The position numbers and the translations under genes are program-made. A stretch of 26,504 nucleotides of DNA from Mnemiopsis leidyi (taxonomy: Eukaryota > Ctenophora > Tentaculata > Lobata > Bolinopsidae), in contig JH154131.1 in NCBI GenBank assembly GCA_000226015.1, positions 56,382 to 82,885 of the forward strand, given 5' to 3'. Below the pieces are notes generated by a model that saw only the letters and a list, made by a program, of their open reading frames with translations, searched no databases and had not been told where the DNA came from. Shown piece after piece: positions 10,201 through 20,385 of the stretch. Position 1 is the first letter of the stretch, and each line of letters opens with the position of its first letter.

Positions 10201-12574
10201 TTGGACTATGAAGTAAATTGGAAACCACGAATTTTCTATTTATAGATCTTTTTAGATTGAAATTATGCAGTAAAAAGCATATAAAATACCAGCCAGCGCA
10301 TCTCCATAAGTTAAAAACGTTAATTTGTCGTTAATGTGAGGCAACTTTAAAATATCGTTTCCTCCAAATCGTGAACTTAAACTATAATATCACCTGTTAA
10401 GAAAAGCAAACGTTTATGAGAACAGTTTGATGCATATGAGTGCATATGAGTGCACTCATATGCATAAAATTGCTTCTTCTACTCAAGTTATCTGTGTTTT
10501 ATGACTAAAACGTTACACTTGGCTGAGGACCTAAATCCCGACCTGTATTTGAGTTATTACTGGGCAATCATACATCAGCTTCACATTTAGGCTCAAAGGC
10601 ACCATGGCTTCATAATTCAAAATATATTTCTTACTAACTGCGGTTTACTTTTAACCGTGCTGTAGTGTCGCCTTCTAACTCTAGGTTCCGAAAATATACC
10701 GGGCCTTTGAGAAACGTTAGCCTTGGGGAGATTTCGAAAGTTTAAAAATGTGTGGCAGTGGTGTGAATTGGTGAAACTAATTTTCTTAATTTACTTCCAT
10801 CTAAATTTACATTTAAATTTTCAGGAAGGGTCAAATTTATCCGTATCCAGTGACAGCGATTGACCAAGGATAACTTAGGTACAAACAATCAATATTAGCA
10901 ACGCTATCGCGTGATATAAACGATTTGTGACCCCACCCAAAAAGTAACTTTCTCTATTCAGGAAGTGGCAAGGAGCAGACAGATGAAGAAAATACCTGAT
11001 ATAGACATGCAAGTGGACGATGATGCCATCAAAGAGATCAACAAGTTCGTCAAGGGCTTCATCAACTTTGTCCAATTTGTAAGTTTTATATGCCAGTCCT
11101 ATTTTTCTGATGTAAAGTACATATTTTCTTAAGTGCTTCTACAACAAGTCAGTACTCAATAGATATTCGTAGGCTTGTCAAATATTTCAAGAGACACAAT
11201 TTGAATTCGGCCCAGTTCCGACCATTGTAAGCCTTCCCGCCATTAGCACGATTTCTTTCGCGGGATATATATTTACATAAAAACTTCATACTAAAAAGTA
11301 GCGCTTATCTATCTTGACTGTCGGTCAAAGAAGTAGGTGTTGAGGACCGGTGGGTAGGCTGTATCTGGCTACAAAACGTGTTAAAATCTCCGGTTTGCGG
11401 GAGCTGGTGGGCAGTGTTGGTTGCCTGGCCAGAATAATTGTGTAGAGCCTGGGACGCCAATACAAGCTGGAGAACAACCAGCCAGCCAATATGAACCAAC
11501 CGCTTTTTGACATTCAGACATGGTATTTGTAAAAACAGAACAGTTAACTGCTCTTAGTGTGAACAGCTTAGGAAAGTTCTGGATCTGTTTCGGGCTATAT
11601 TCTCGTGCAAACTACCAATACAATCTTTTTACTGGCTGCTCTAGTTTTGCGATATATTCTGGCGAAATATTGATAGATTCTAACAAAAACACAACACAAC
11701 CCCCCTCCAGAGATAGATTCTAAACCCCACCCTCTCCAGGGTATCGACAACAAGAAAGAGATAATACGCTGCTCGGACAGCAGAAACGTGACGGTTAACG
11801 AGCTGCCAGATAAGATGCCGGAAGCGACACCCCGGTTTAACTTGTTTAGATATAGCCACGTTAAGGAGGGAAAGTACACCGAGTTTGTACCGGGTTAGTT
11901 TACATTTGTTGTTTTTTTAGTCTTACGTCTAATTAATGTTCCAAAACATATTTTGATTAGAAAAGCTACAAGTATGATTGTGACTGAATCTTTGCACTTT
12001 ACGAAACTGCATATTGTTGTGGAGCTTAACGTCCCAAGATTATTTGAGTGATACAGACACTTTCGGAGATAGAGCTAATAGAGATTCTGAACTTTCCAGT
12101 TTTCATCTACTACATCCCTGAAGAGGGTTCAGCCAAATCAAAAAGCTTGTATCCCTGTGCTATAGACGGATTTATAAAGAAACTGCAAGGTTATGGAGCC
12201 GACATCAAACTTCGGGTGAGTTTCTAGACATACATGCTCATTATTTCGCGTTTGGGCTCAGTCTTGCTGAATTATTAATAATCAGCTGTTAGAACGCGGA
12301 TCCTTACGTCCATGATCCACCTGATCTCATGTTTGATAGAATCGCATGAAACATCTAATTACCATAGCAACACATTCAGTGCCCACAACAAAACCCAACT
12401 GTTACACCTCTTTTTCAGCTGGAGTTCTCCGATCTGCACGACATGACGGAGGGGGTGCTTTACGAGCTGATATACCCACCAGACCGCTCTGAACTGGAGA
12501 AATCCTTCCGGGAAATCGCCCCGACCAAACGCGCTGGCAAACGGGGCGGCTGGGTCAAGGTCCTTCCCGTGTAA
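7209..12574 (+). CDS. twf: Twinfilin (two ADF-H domains), ten coding exons
   Basis: Coding exons: 7209-7320, 7945-8004, 8152-8223, 8533-8711, 8867-8962, 9168-9272, 10962-11078, 11740-11893, 12100-12215, 12419-12574. All junctions are GT-AG and phases join without stops (1,1,1,0,0,0,0,1,0), giving 388 residues; about 350 is usual. ADF-H domain 1 covers about residues 56-175, including SWEEDYDDMVLELL (95-108) and the FITWQPE strand. ADF-H domain 2 covers about 220-365, including INFVQFGIDNKKEII, PRFNLFRYSH, VFIYYIP and VLYELIYPP. The basic tail KRAGKRGGWVKV matches the capping-protein/phosphoinositide-binding tail of twinfilins. The family binds ADP-actin monomers and filament barbed ends in the cytoplasm, promoting depolymerisation and uncapping. 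Family identity is secure. The first about 55 residues, RRPQVQEK included, are an extension not usual in the family. The start in exon 1 is inferred from frame. Confidence 0.9.
9273..10961 (+). other. Largest twinfilin intron (1.7 kb)
   Basis: This intron separates ADF-H domain 1 from the linker exon. It contains a tandem pair of AGGATTCACTGAGT near 9898-9925 and a 24-bp perfect palindrome at 10441-10464. No coding sequence is recognised inside it. Confidence 0.6.
10441..10464. repeat. 24-bp perfect palindrome in a twinfilin intron
   Basis: TGCATATGAGTG is followed directly by its exact reverse complement with no spacer. A further direct copy of TGCATATGAG lies immediately upstream at 10431-10440. 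It could extrude as a cruciform or be a dimeric binding site; no function is shown. Confidence 0.85.
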
Positions 12575-15388
12575 CAAGTGTAACAAGCTGAACACGTGGT
12601 ATATAAAACTAGTCACGTGTTTTGGATGACGTGATTGCGAGGAACTGACTCTGTTGGCCCAGTGAAGATATGTTATCGATTGGGATTGAACTTTTGGGCG
12701 TGAATCAAAGAATAATCAAGGGTGATTTTATAGCTTTAAGTCGGAAAATTCGGTCACAATGCTTTGCCAGGGTGGCTGGGGTGTTGACAGAATATCAGTA
12801 CATTTACCGTGAAGAACCATCTTTTGTATAACAATGTAGCTGGTATCGGCAAAAACTGTAAAATTGTCAATACAATATTATCAGGGCCAGAAAAATTCCG
12901 CCATTGAATTTTCCGACAATCACACTTAATGATAATTGTCAGATTTACAAGAAGCATGCTTATAAGTTATCATGGTGTATAAAATACTTTATAAAGTACA
13001 ATATTTATTTCATGTATATCAAGGGTAAATTTATCATGCACAATCATTTAGACAGGAGAGCTTATTTCAGTAGCCGTGTAAGATGAAGATAAAGTGATCC
13101 TAAGATTAGCGCAGGTTTTATTGTAGAGTTTGTGGCACGGCAGCGCCAGGAGTTTGCTGGTTTTGTTTTGACCTTTGAGTTGTTGGTAAAGCCCTTACAA
13201 TTTCTGTTGTTAGAAAAGCTGGATTGAAAAACGTTTGGATTTGATCAATTTCACGAGTGAATTTGAAACAATTATTGTGATTCGTGAAATTAACGGCAAT
13301 TTTCGTAGTTTGACATGAATGAGCTCACGAGAAGATAATACGCATGTATCATGCAGTTTGTAGTTGAAAACAGTGTACATGTACTACTATAGATAGTTAC
13401 ATCTATTGCAATTGATGTTGTTTATTTTTAGTAACTCGACAAAACCAAAACCTTGACGACGAAAGGTATTAAGGAATATTTTACATCTACGACTACAGTC
13501 AAAGTACTGTTTCTAAAATGTTCATTTTGATTATCCAATCGATTTGTTTAGCGTGGCACCTAACAAGTTGTCAATAAGTTTACAATAACAAACTTAGTGT
13601 GCACAATCTTGTCGAGTCTCGCCAGTTTCCACCAGCTTGTCAAGTTTTACTCATTTAGTCCTCGTGTCACAACAAGTACGTCATCAGATGCTTCAACGTT
13701 ACTCAGTTCAAATTTAGACCATAACAAGCACTGAAGAAGTCTGCAAGCCAATCATCTAGTTCAGGATATGACCTAACTATAATTATTACATACATCGACT
13801 ATTAAGAAATCGAGGACTATAAACCGTTTAACCCTTAATATACTTACACGATTCTGCATCTGTTTTACGTGTTTAATTATTCTTCGCGATTACTTATGCT
13901 GCACCCGTCATTGCAGTACTTTTTAAACACAAGTTTAACTCATTTTGCCCTGTCGAACCTGCTATATCTGACTGTTTGGTCCGTCCTTCAATCTCAGGCG
14001 GGGCCATGATGACAATTTCCGGCAGAATTTCCAGCACATCAAGACTTCAAGGGAACGTTCTTATTCTATATAAAAACATTGCTTTTTGCTTATAGTATCC
14101 TTTACTAGCCCGTCTGCTTAGCTATCTTTCTCGACCACTTTCGGTAGAGAAGCCAATTACTGGTTAATAAGTCTAATTACTTGTAATTATTTCCATCTCA
14201 ACCAGATCGTCCTTACTGTGACGTCACATTCCTTAGTTCGAGGACTACTCGTCGTCTTGTGTATAAAGTCTGTCCCGGCCTTACTTATATCAGATATGTT
14301 CACTTAACATGTGGCTCCCGCCTGTAAATGTACACAGAACCTTAAAAATATGCACGGTCATAAATGTGGGGGAATTGAGATTTCCGAACTGCTTTTCTAA
14401 AATGAGCGATTAACTCTGAATATGCTGTTTGCCAATTCCTTAAAAGGCAAATTTTAGCTTTCCTCATATTCGGATTTTCAAAGTTGGTTTAAAAGATAAT
14501 TAGAATAAATTTTGACAGAATTGATTGGAGCTTCTTGCAATGGTTGCCGTCTGGCATATTTGACGATTTAACCTTTGCATCCTTATAAGGTTAAAATTTC
14601 TGGTAAGTCTTTTGAAAGATCAACCATATACCGTCTAAAGAAGAAAACGGGTGGGTGGATGATTGACTTTATACGGTGTTACCGTCAAAATTGCTTGGTT
14701 TAATAAAGTAATACTGCCGCATGGTGACAGTTGGACAAGCAGTATATAGGGGGTTTCAGGCTTCAGCTCACTGCAAAGTCTTGTAAACATTTCTCGATAG
14801 AATTATTGTCATAGCTTTGTGCTTCTTTGAGCTTGAGCGTTGGTAACACTGCACTACTAGGATTATTCATTAATGGTCATGGCTTCAGGTATTTCATGTA
14901 TCTGACTGTAAACTAAATGGCATTTGGGATCGGCTTTCTAGGTCCTGGTTACATTAGACGCGGAGAAGCCTAAAAGATTTGGTATTATTACAGGGATCAT
15001 CTAACAGCCTACTACTTATCATCCGCCCGACGTTTTCGTCCACGATCTTTCTCCGTTCATGACGTAGTGTCAGTTCCACGTTCCCGCCACACAATATTTG
15101 TGACTCTTCAATAGCCCTTCACGGAAATTTATCAGTTAAAACATGTTGTTTAATCGATGAGTTTGACCATTTAAAGAGCGGCTTATTTTTGATGTTTTGC
15201 AACGGTTGGATGCAGTAAAATTCAATGCGTAACACAGTCGAACATTAACATGCTATATTGCTTTTGTTATCCTCATTGACAGAGTTATTGAATTACTGCT
15301 AACAATAAGCTAACGTGATTATGAATTTAGCGTACTTCTTAACATATTTAATTCTTGTTGGCAGAGATTGTGATTTCTGACAAAAGTT
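12575..15388. other. Gene-free 2.8 kb stretch (includes twinfilin 3' UTR)
   Basis: The first few hundred bases are presumably the 3' UTR of twinfilin; I could not find a canonical AATAAA close to the stop. The remainder shows no conserved coding exon, RNA gene or recognised transposon up to the hAT target-site duplication. Confidence 0.45.
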
Positions 15389-15396
15389 TTAACTAA
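15389..15396. repeat. Left 8-bp target-site duplication TTAACTAA
   Basis: TTAACTAA directly precedes the outer left terminus CAGAGGCAAC. The identical octamer directly follows the outer right terminus at 17368-17375. Eight bases, with T at position 2 and A at position 7, fits the known hAT target-site pattern. Confidence 0.85.
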
Positions 15397-16082
15397 CAGA
15401 GGCAACATTTAAGTGCGGTGAGTGCGATTTCGCACAATTTCCAGTTCTCCGCACAATCCGCACAATTCTATATTATCCGCATAATTCCCCATATTTTTGG
15501 TTTCACCGCATATTTTCGCATATTTTCACAAAAATCGCACCTGATCGCACAAAAACCAAAATATTTGTTGTTGCATCATGGTTTAAAAATGGGACCTTTT
15601 CGTCTCTAAAATTGGGACATTTTGGTTTCCACGTGCTAAATGGAATTTGGGACGTTTTCGTACCTTGCCAATTGGAATCTGGGCCGTTTTCGTACCTTGC
15701 TGATCGGAATGTGGGACGTTTTCGTCCTTGCTGATCCGAATCTGGGACGTTTTCGTCCTTGCGCTTGACAAGCCTTACTCGGAATGTAGGACATTTTGGT
15801 ACTTGTTGCTCGGAATCTGGGACGTTTTCGTCCTGGACTTTGGAGGTTTTCGTCACTTTGGACGTTTTCGTCAGTAGCTGAAGCTTGGCCAATACACATC
15901 ATATACCTATGTTGATCGTAATAGCCAATACTTGTTGCTAAGTATCCAATCGTCATATCACGTTACACTTTGAGTTTTTATGCTTGAATGGACCCAAAAA
16001 ATAAGCTTTAAATGACCGCACAATCACCGCACTTTTATGGAAATTTCGCCGCATAATTTGACAATTTTCGCCGTCACTCTGC
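15397..16082 (+). mobile_element. Non-autonomous hAT-like element, copy 1 (right end lost in gap)
   Basis: The left terminus begins CAGAGGCAACATTTAAGTG, a typical hAT CAGRGG end. Subterminal sequence is crowded with CCGCAYAAT-type motifs (15419-15550), as expected of transposase-binding sites. The middle (15591-15873) is a degenerate minisatellite of GGGACGTTTTCGTCC units with TTGCTGATCGGAATCT-like spacers. The right subterminal region repeats CCGCAYAATT and is cut by the N run. Compared with copy 2, about 85 bases of the right end are missing. There is no transposase, so it would depend on one supplied elsewhere. Open frames on the minus strand simply read the minisatellite. Confidence 0.8.
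15591..15873. repeat. Minisatellite inside hAT-like copy 1
   Basis: About nine to ten imperfect units contain GGGACGTTTTCGT (variants with CATTTTGGT), separated by about 15-25 bases such as CCTTGCTGATCGGAATCT. Copy 2 carries a shorter version, so unit number has changed between copies. Confidence 0.85.
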
Positions 16083-16093
16083 NNNNNNNNNNN
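16083..16093. other. Assembly gap (11 N)
   Basis: Eleven undetermined bases interrupt copy 1 of the hAT-like element. Given the direct repeats on either side, the true gap length and the join itself are uncertain. Confidence 0.99.
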
Positions 16094-16346
16094 ACTGGGT
16101 GCTGATTGTCTTAGGTATGGCATAGATATCTGTGCTATTTAAGAGACTAAGGTTGTAGAACCTGGTTCTCACCGTCTTAACAAAGGGTACAAACTTTTAT
16201 GGTTTCAGCAGAAAAATGGCCAACACTATGCTACCAACTCGGTTTTTAGATCAGTTCTCGACTTATTGACTGTGTAGTTTGCTGGAACAGCATCTGTGAC
16301 AAAGAATTTCCTACATAGGTAATCTGGTAAATTCATCAAATGTAGG
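16094..16346. other. Unassigned sequence between gap and LINE fragment
   Basis: No protein similarity or repeat is recognised. It may be an upstream, decayed part of the same LINE as the following fragment. Confidence 0.35.
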
Positions 16347-16691
16347 GTGGTCAATATATATGGGTCACATAGGAAACTTGCAGAAAATGATCAACAACTG
16401 TTGATTCATTTTTATGGCCAAGTTAGGGAACGCCCTTAATGTCCTAGCCAATGTTGAAGCATTTGTCTTGGGTGACTTCAATTCAAAATTGGAAAAAATA
16501 ACTTTTTCAGATAAAAACTTTGGTTTTGGTCGTTTTATGGGTAAATTTGGAAGGGGATTGCGTAATGAAATGGGAGAACATTTGTTAGACTTTTTATCAG
16601 AATTTGACCTATTTGCCAAAATTACTGGTTCTTGTCATCCTGCTCGTCATACAACTACCTACACTGGTTGGAGGAAAGACTGGAGTGCTGG
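16347..16691 (+). pseudogene. Truncated, frameshifted LINE endonuclease fragment
   Basis: Two plus frames read parts of an AP-endonuclease domain of a non-LTR retrotransposon. The first (from 16347) has VVNIYG, then QQLLIHFYGQVRE, and ends at a stop at 16437-16439. The second (from 16414) has the hallmark LGDFNSK, then GFGRFMGKFGRGLRNEMGEHLLDF and HTTTYTGWRKD. A frameshift around 16420-16437 separates them. The fragment stops exactly where hAT-like copy 2 begins at 16692. No reverse transcriptase follows in this window. It is a dead remnant; the clade is not assigned. Confidence 0.75.
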
Positions 16692-17367
16692 CAGAGGCAA
16701 CATTTAAGTGCGGTGAGTGCGATTTCCCACAATTTCCAGTTCTCCGCACAATCCGCACAATTCTATATTATCGCACAATTCCGATATTTTTGATTTCACT
16801 GCATATTTTCCCAAAAATCGCACTTGATCACATAAAAACCAAAATATTTGTTGTTGCATCATGGTTTAAAAATGGGACCTTTTCGTCTCTAAAATTGGGA
16901 CATTTTGGTTTCCACGTGCTAAATGGACGTTTTCGTACCTTGCCAATTGGAATCTGGGACGCTTTCGTCCTTGCGCTTGACAAGCCTTACTCGGAATGTA
17001 GGGCATTTTGGTACTTGTTGCTCGGAATCTGGGACGTTTTCGTCCTGGACTTGGGACGTTTTCGTCACTTTGGACGTTTTCGTCAGTAGCTGAAGCTTGG
17101 CCAATACACATCATTTACCTATGTTGATCGTAATAGCCAATACTTGTTGCTAAGTATCCAATGTCATATCACGTTACACTTTGAGTTTTTATGCTTGAAT
17201 GGACCCAAAAAATAAGCTTTAAATGCCGCACAATCACCGCACTTTTATGGAAATTTCGCCGCATAATTTGACAATTTTCGCCGCACTCTGCCGCACAATT
17301 CGCCTTTTTGAGCAAGTGCGGCACCGCATAATTTGCGATTTTTGACCGCACTTAAATGTTGCCTTTG
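16692..17367 (+). mobile_element. Non-autonomous hAT-like element, copy 2 (complete)
   Basis: Both ends are present: left CAGAGGCAACATTTAAGTG at 16692, and right ending ACTTAAATGTTGCCTTTG at 17367. These form terminal inverted repeats of about 22 bases with one mismatch. Orientation is the same as copy 1, and the two are similar throughout except for a shorter minisatellite (16874-17085) and small indels. Subterminal CCGCAYAATT and GCGATTTTT motifs recur near both ends. The octamer left of 16692 (AGTGCTGG) does not match the TTAACTAA to the right, so copy 2 alone lacks a target-site duplication. There is no transposase. Confidence 0.82.
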
Positions 17368-17375
17368 TTAACTAA
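17368..17375. repeat. Right 8-bp target-site duplication TTAACTAA
   Basis: This is the exact match of the octamer at 15389-15396, directly after the right terminus of copy 2. It pairs the outer ends of the two-copy array, not the ends of either copy. Confidence 0.85.
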
Positions 17376-17842
17376 ACCAAGGGATTAGGCACCTTTAAGA
17401 ACAATTTATAGTTCCTTTCATCTCATCTATATTTGTGTGTTCTAACACTTTGTTCCACAATACAGGACTCGGCATCACAAAATGACAATGTAAAATTACG
17501 ACGAGGCGTTTTAAACAAGGGAGGAATCCGGTCAACGTTGAGCGTTTCTACTCAACCCTAGCAAGACCTCGACCTTTACACATAGCAACACATCGACCTC
17601 TAAATATAGCAGGACTACCAAGCTTCCAAGCATCCTCAAAACCTGACCTATATCCTAAGTGAAGTGATTCATCCACGATTTATCGGAGAGCAGTCTCCCT
17701 CAGTTCCTTCATATTCTACAACTCTCTTGAAACAAAATCTACTGAGAACCCCCACATACAAGTTGCTAAAAACAGCAGTTCCGAGTAAACTTCCACCTAC
17801 AATTCAGCTGACACCTCCCCTCAGACCTAACGTCTACCAAAC
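17376..17842 (+). promoter_or_regulatory. Presumed 5' flank and UTR of the tetraspan gene
   Basis: An acceptor-like stretch (pyrimidine-rich, ending CAATACAG at about 17465) lies 380 bases before the start codon, so the leader may be spliced. An open frame at 17664-17846 overlaps the start codon by four bases (ATGA) but begins with GTG and contains no ATG. It is therefore not called as an upstream ORF. No TATA box is evident. Confidence 0.3.
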
Positions 17843-19063
17843 ATGAAATTGAGAGGACCTTTTAGAGTTTCCCGCACAAAAACAATTCCGTTCCTTCTGA
17901 CGGCAGTCTTTCTCCTACTCTTCGGACTAGCTCTTATAACTGTTGGACTTCTTATCGATTTTCACTGGAAGTATAAAATAGAGGTGTTCTACAGGCCATG
18001 GTGGTCAGGAGGCCTGGTAACCGTAGCCGGGATATTTGTGTCTTTGTTCTGCTGCTTGAGGACCCCCGCGGTGGCCGTTGTCGTGACAACGGTCTGTTTA
18101 CCGGCCCTGGCTGCCTCAATCCTCCAACTCATCCTGTCAGGGTTGATGGCGGACGCTCTGACGCCCGATGATAAGAAGTTTTTCTGTCACAGTGCCACGG
18201 TGGACAACACCACGCTGTACTGCAAGTGTGTCCAGGACATCACGTTTAATGTAACGGTTAAGGGGGAAGCACCTACTTCCACGACCAGTGCATTCTGTGA
18301 GGACGAAGTTGAGTTTCTGTTCGAGATCATGTTGGCTGTGGCGGGAGTCTGTGCTTTGTTGATACTGTTGCTGTTCCCCTACATCATGTGGGCTTACTGC
18401 ACGGTTACACGACCTACTTACGCCGAGAAGCGCAACAGTATGGTCTTTAACGGAACTATGACGAGATCAAGTACATTGTTAAAAATACAAGGCGGCACAA
18501 TAAACAGTCCTCTAGTACTGGCTAACACCATGACTCGGACACAGACAGCACAAAGGCCGGCCAGCAGGGCTCAGTCCGTACACAGTACAGGATTCCGACC
18601 CATTGTCACAGTACAACGAGCACAGTCCATGGCGAGTTATCCTTCACCGGCCTTGGGGAACGGAACTGGAACGGTGAAAAGCAGGTCAGGGACACTGAAA
18701 AGCAACAAGGCTCCGCCACCACCGGTTGTTGGGGACGAACCTATTTACAACAACATCTCCAACGATCCCATACGAGCAGCAGAGCAGCACAGATTTGAGA
18801 TTCCATCGGATATTCATGGGATAAAACCGAGCACCAATCACCGACAGTCACTATCTACAACTCCTATACAAATCGGGAAATATCCGGCGAGAAACTCACG
18901 TGCAGATTTCGAAGAAGACGACGGTAATGCTTCCTCCGACGACAATACAGCGGATGTCGTCCACAACTTTAAGTCTTCTCCGAAACGTCTTAATGCTTCA
19001 CCTGATGGAAAGATACAGAATTACAGGAGTAATTTGGATATCGCAGAGCCTGCAAAAACTTGA
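17843..19063 (+). CDS. Four-pass transmembrane protein, unassigned family
   Basis: A single uninterrupted 406-codon frame starts at an ATG with A at -3. Predicted membrane helices cover residues about 16-38, 56-72, 76-99 and 158-185. The short first loop and long second loop (100-157) resemble CD20/sarcospan/FAM189-type tetraspans. The second loop has four cysteines (115, 127, 129, 152) and two N-glycosylation sequons (N122, N136), consistent with a disulphide-bonded, glycosylated ectodomain. Both ends would be cytoplasmic. The roughly 220-residue tail is rich in S, T, N, basic and acidic patches. It has repeated TMTR motifs (205-208, 229-232), a proline run APPPPV (290-295) that could bind SH3 domains, and a possible phosphotyrosine site PIYNN (300-304). 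I do not recognise a specific family; an ion-channel or scaffold role would be a guess. The gene is convergent with the KH gene. Confidence 0.85.
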   Translation: MKLRGPFRVSRTKTIPFLLTAVFLLLFGLALITVGLLIDFHWKYKIEVFYRPWWSGGLVTVAGIFVSLFCCLRTPAVAVVVTTVCLPALAASILQLILSGLMADALTPDDKKFFCHSATVDNTTLYCKCVQDITFNVTVKGEAPTSTTSAFCEDEVEFLFEIMLAVAGVCALLILLLFPYIMWAYCTVTRPTYAEKRNSMVFNGTMTRSSTLLKIQGGTINSPLVLANTMTRTQTAQRPASRAQSVHSTGFRPIVTVQRAQSMASYPSPALGNGTGTVKSRSGTLKSNKAPPPPVVGDEPIYNNISNDPIRAAEQHRFEIPSDIHGIKPSTNHRQSLSTTPIQIGKYPARNSRADFEEDDGNASSDDNTADVVHNFKSSPKRLNASPDGKIQNYRSNLDIAEPAKT

Positions 19064-20385
19064 GGGTAATGCACGAAAAAATCTCATAGAAGAGGAAATT
19101 CAAGATTGACAATGCGATCTTAATTTGGACGACACTTACATAGAAGTATAAGTTGGGGTTCTGTTGTCTGTTGGAAAGTTGACATGCTCGATGGAGTAAC
19201 GATTCAAATGCCAGAAGCCTGATGGACAGTAATTTGTTATCAGGTGCTCACTTCAGAAAATTGTTGTTTTCTTGGTAGTTTTAGTATTAAATGAATGATT
19301 TGAGATTTGAATACAACATATATCGATTTTTTTCTCTTGTCCCTGCTAAAGATTACCGGTGACATGTCCCTCAAGACACAAATGTAAACCGACACGATTC
19401 TTTGTGCACCTGTGGCTACTTTTAATTGAGCGTAAAACTTGTTTTAAATTGCTAGCGATTCTAGTTTAAAACAAGTTCTTGTTCACCAAGACGTTCTACA
19501 ATCTCTCGTCGACTCAAATCACAACAACATGTGTCCAATAGCTTGATATGGTTTTTCAGGTGAATTAATTGCTTTTCGTAGAATCTACAAGAACAGCAAA
19601 ACGTGCAGTCGTGCAGATATGATCCTTAACGCAAATTTGATTTGACCACATCAAATTCATTGCGCCGTACACAAACGACGATTTCACATTGTGGCCGTTC
19701 CACCTTTGGCGCTAAACTGCGTAAATTGAATGAGATTCAATAATACTAGGATATCTGAATATTAGGTCAATCATAAAACTTATTATAGAGACACAAAGCG
19801 ACAAATAGTTATACTTTGGAGGCCCTTAGATCAGCATCTTAAATTGAATGCCATCAAAAAAATAAGTTAAGGCAGTAGGTTACTAATCTAACTAATCAGG
19901 GCTCTGGTCCAAAGTACGCGGACCTCAAATATTCACAAATTTAGGTAAATTCGTCAAACAGCAGACCTTAAGGAAGAGATAAAAACGCTAAAATGAAAGA
20001 CCTTGTAAGAGAAATGCCGCTTTAGTGCTGCACAGTGTTGAATTAAACAATGCTGTTTTCGAAAATTGATACCCCATGGAAGAAGATAAACGAAAAATAT
20101 GTTGGTCAACTTTCAACATTTACAGTCAGCACCTTAAAAGAATAGTCAGTGATTCAGCTGACCATATACTATAATCATGATCAGTGCACCAAATCAAACT
20201 TTAACTGGGGTAAATTTCTTCATATCAGTCCGAGACAATCGAACATTCGATTTGTTATACTTTGTATAACTTATTCACCGTCAATGTGAAACATCGCAAA
20301 TTTTTAACAAAGTTTGTTATGATAAAATAAAATATATTAAATTCGGGAGTGCAGATTGTGAAAAACAGTCAGTCAGGACGTCACT
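19064..20385. other. Convergent intergenic region (3' UTRs of both neighbours)
   Basis: No gene is recognised. The region must contain the 3' ends of the tetraspan gene (plus) and the KH gene (minus). It holds a strong inverted repeat at 19436-19477, listed separately, and an AATAAA-containing run near 20326. Confidence 0.5.
19436..19477 (+). other. Perfect 13-bp stem hairpin in 3' region
   Basis: AACTTGTTTTAAA (19436-19448) and TTTAAAACAAGTT (19465-19477) are perfect reverse complements around a 16-base loop. The hairpin lies about 370 bases after the tetraspan stop and would be transcribed if that 3' UTR extends so far. It is not followed by a T run that would suggest a terminator. Role unknown. 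Confidence 0.7.

Noticed and set aside
15503-15956. Minus-strand frames reading DENVPDS-type repeats inside the hAT-like copies
   Set aside because: They are translations of the GGGACGTTTTCGTCC minisatellite; the repeated peptide differs by frame and unit, with no start or splice signals.
17664-17846. A 60-codon open frame overlapping the tetraspan start codon by four bases (ATGA), resembling a reinitiation upstream ORF
   Set aside because: It starts with GTG and has no ATG in frame down to its stop; the preceding in-frame stop is at 17607. Without an ATG, or evidence of an upstream spliced exon, it is most likely chance.
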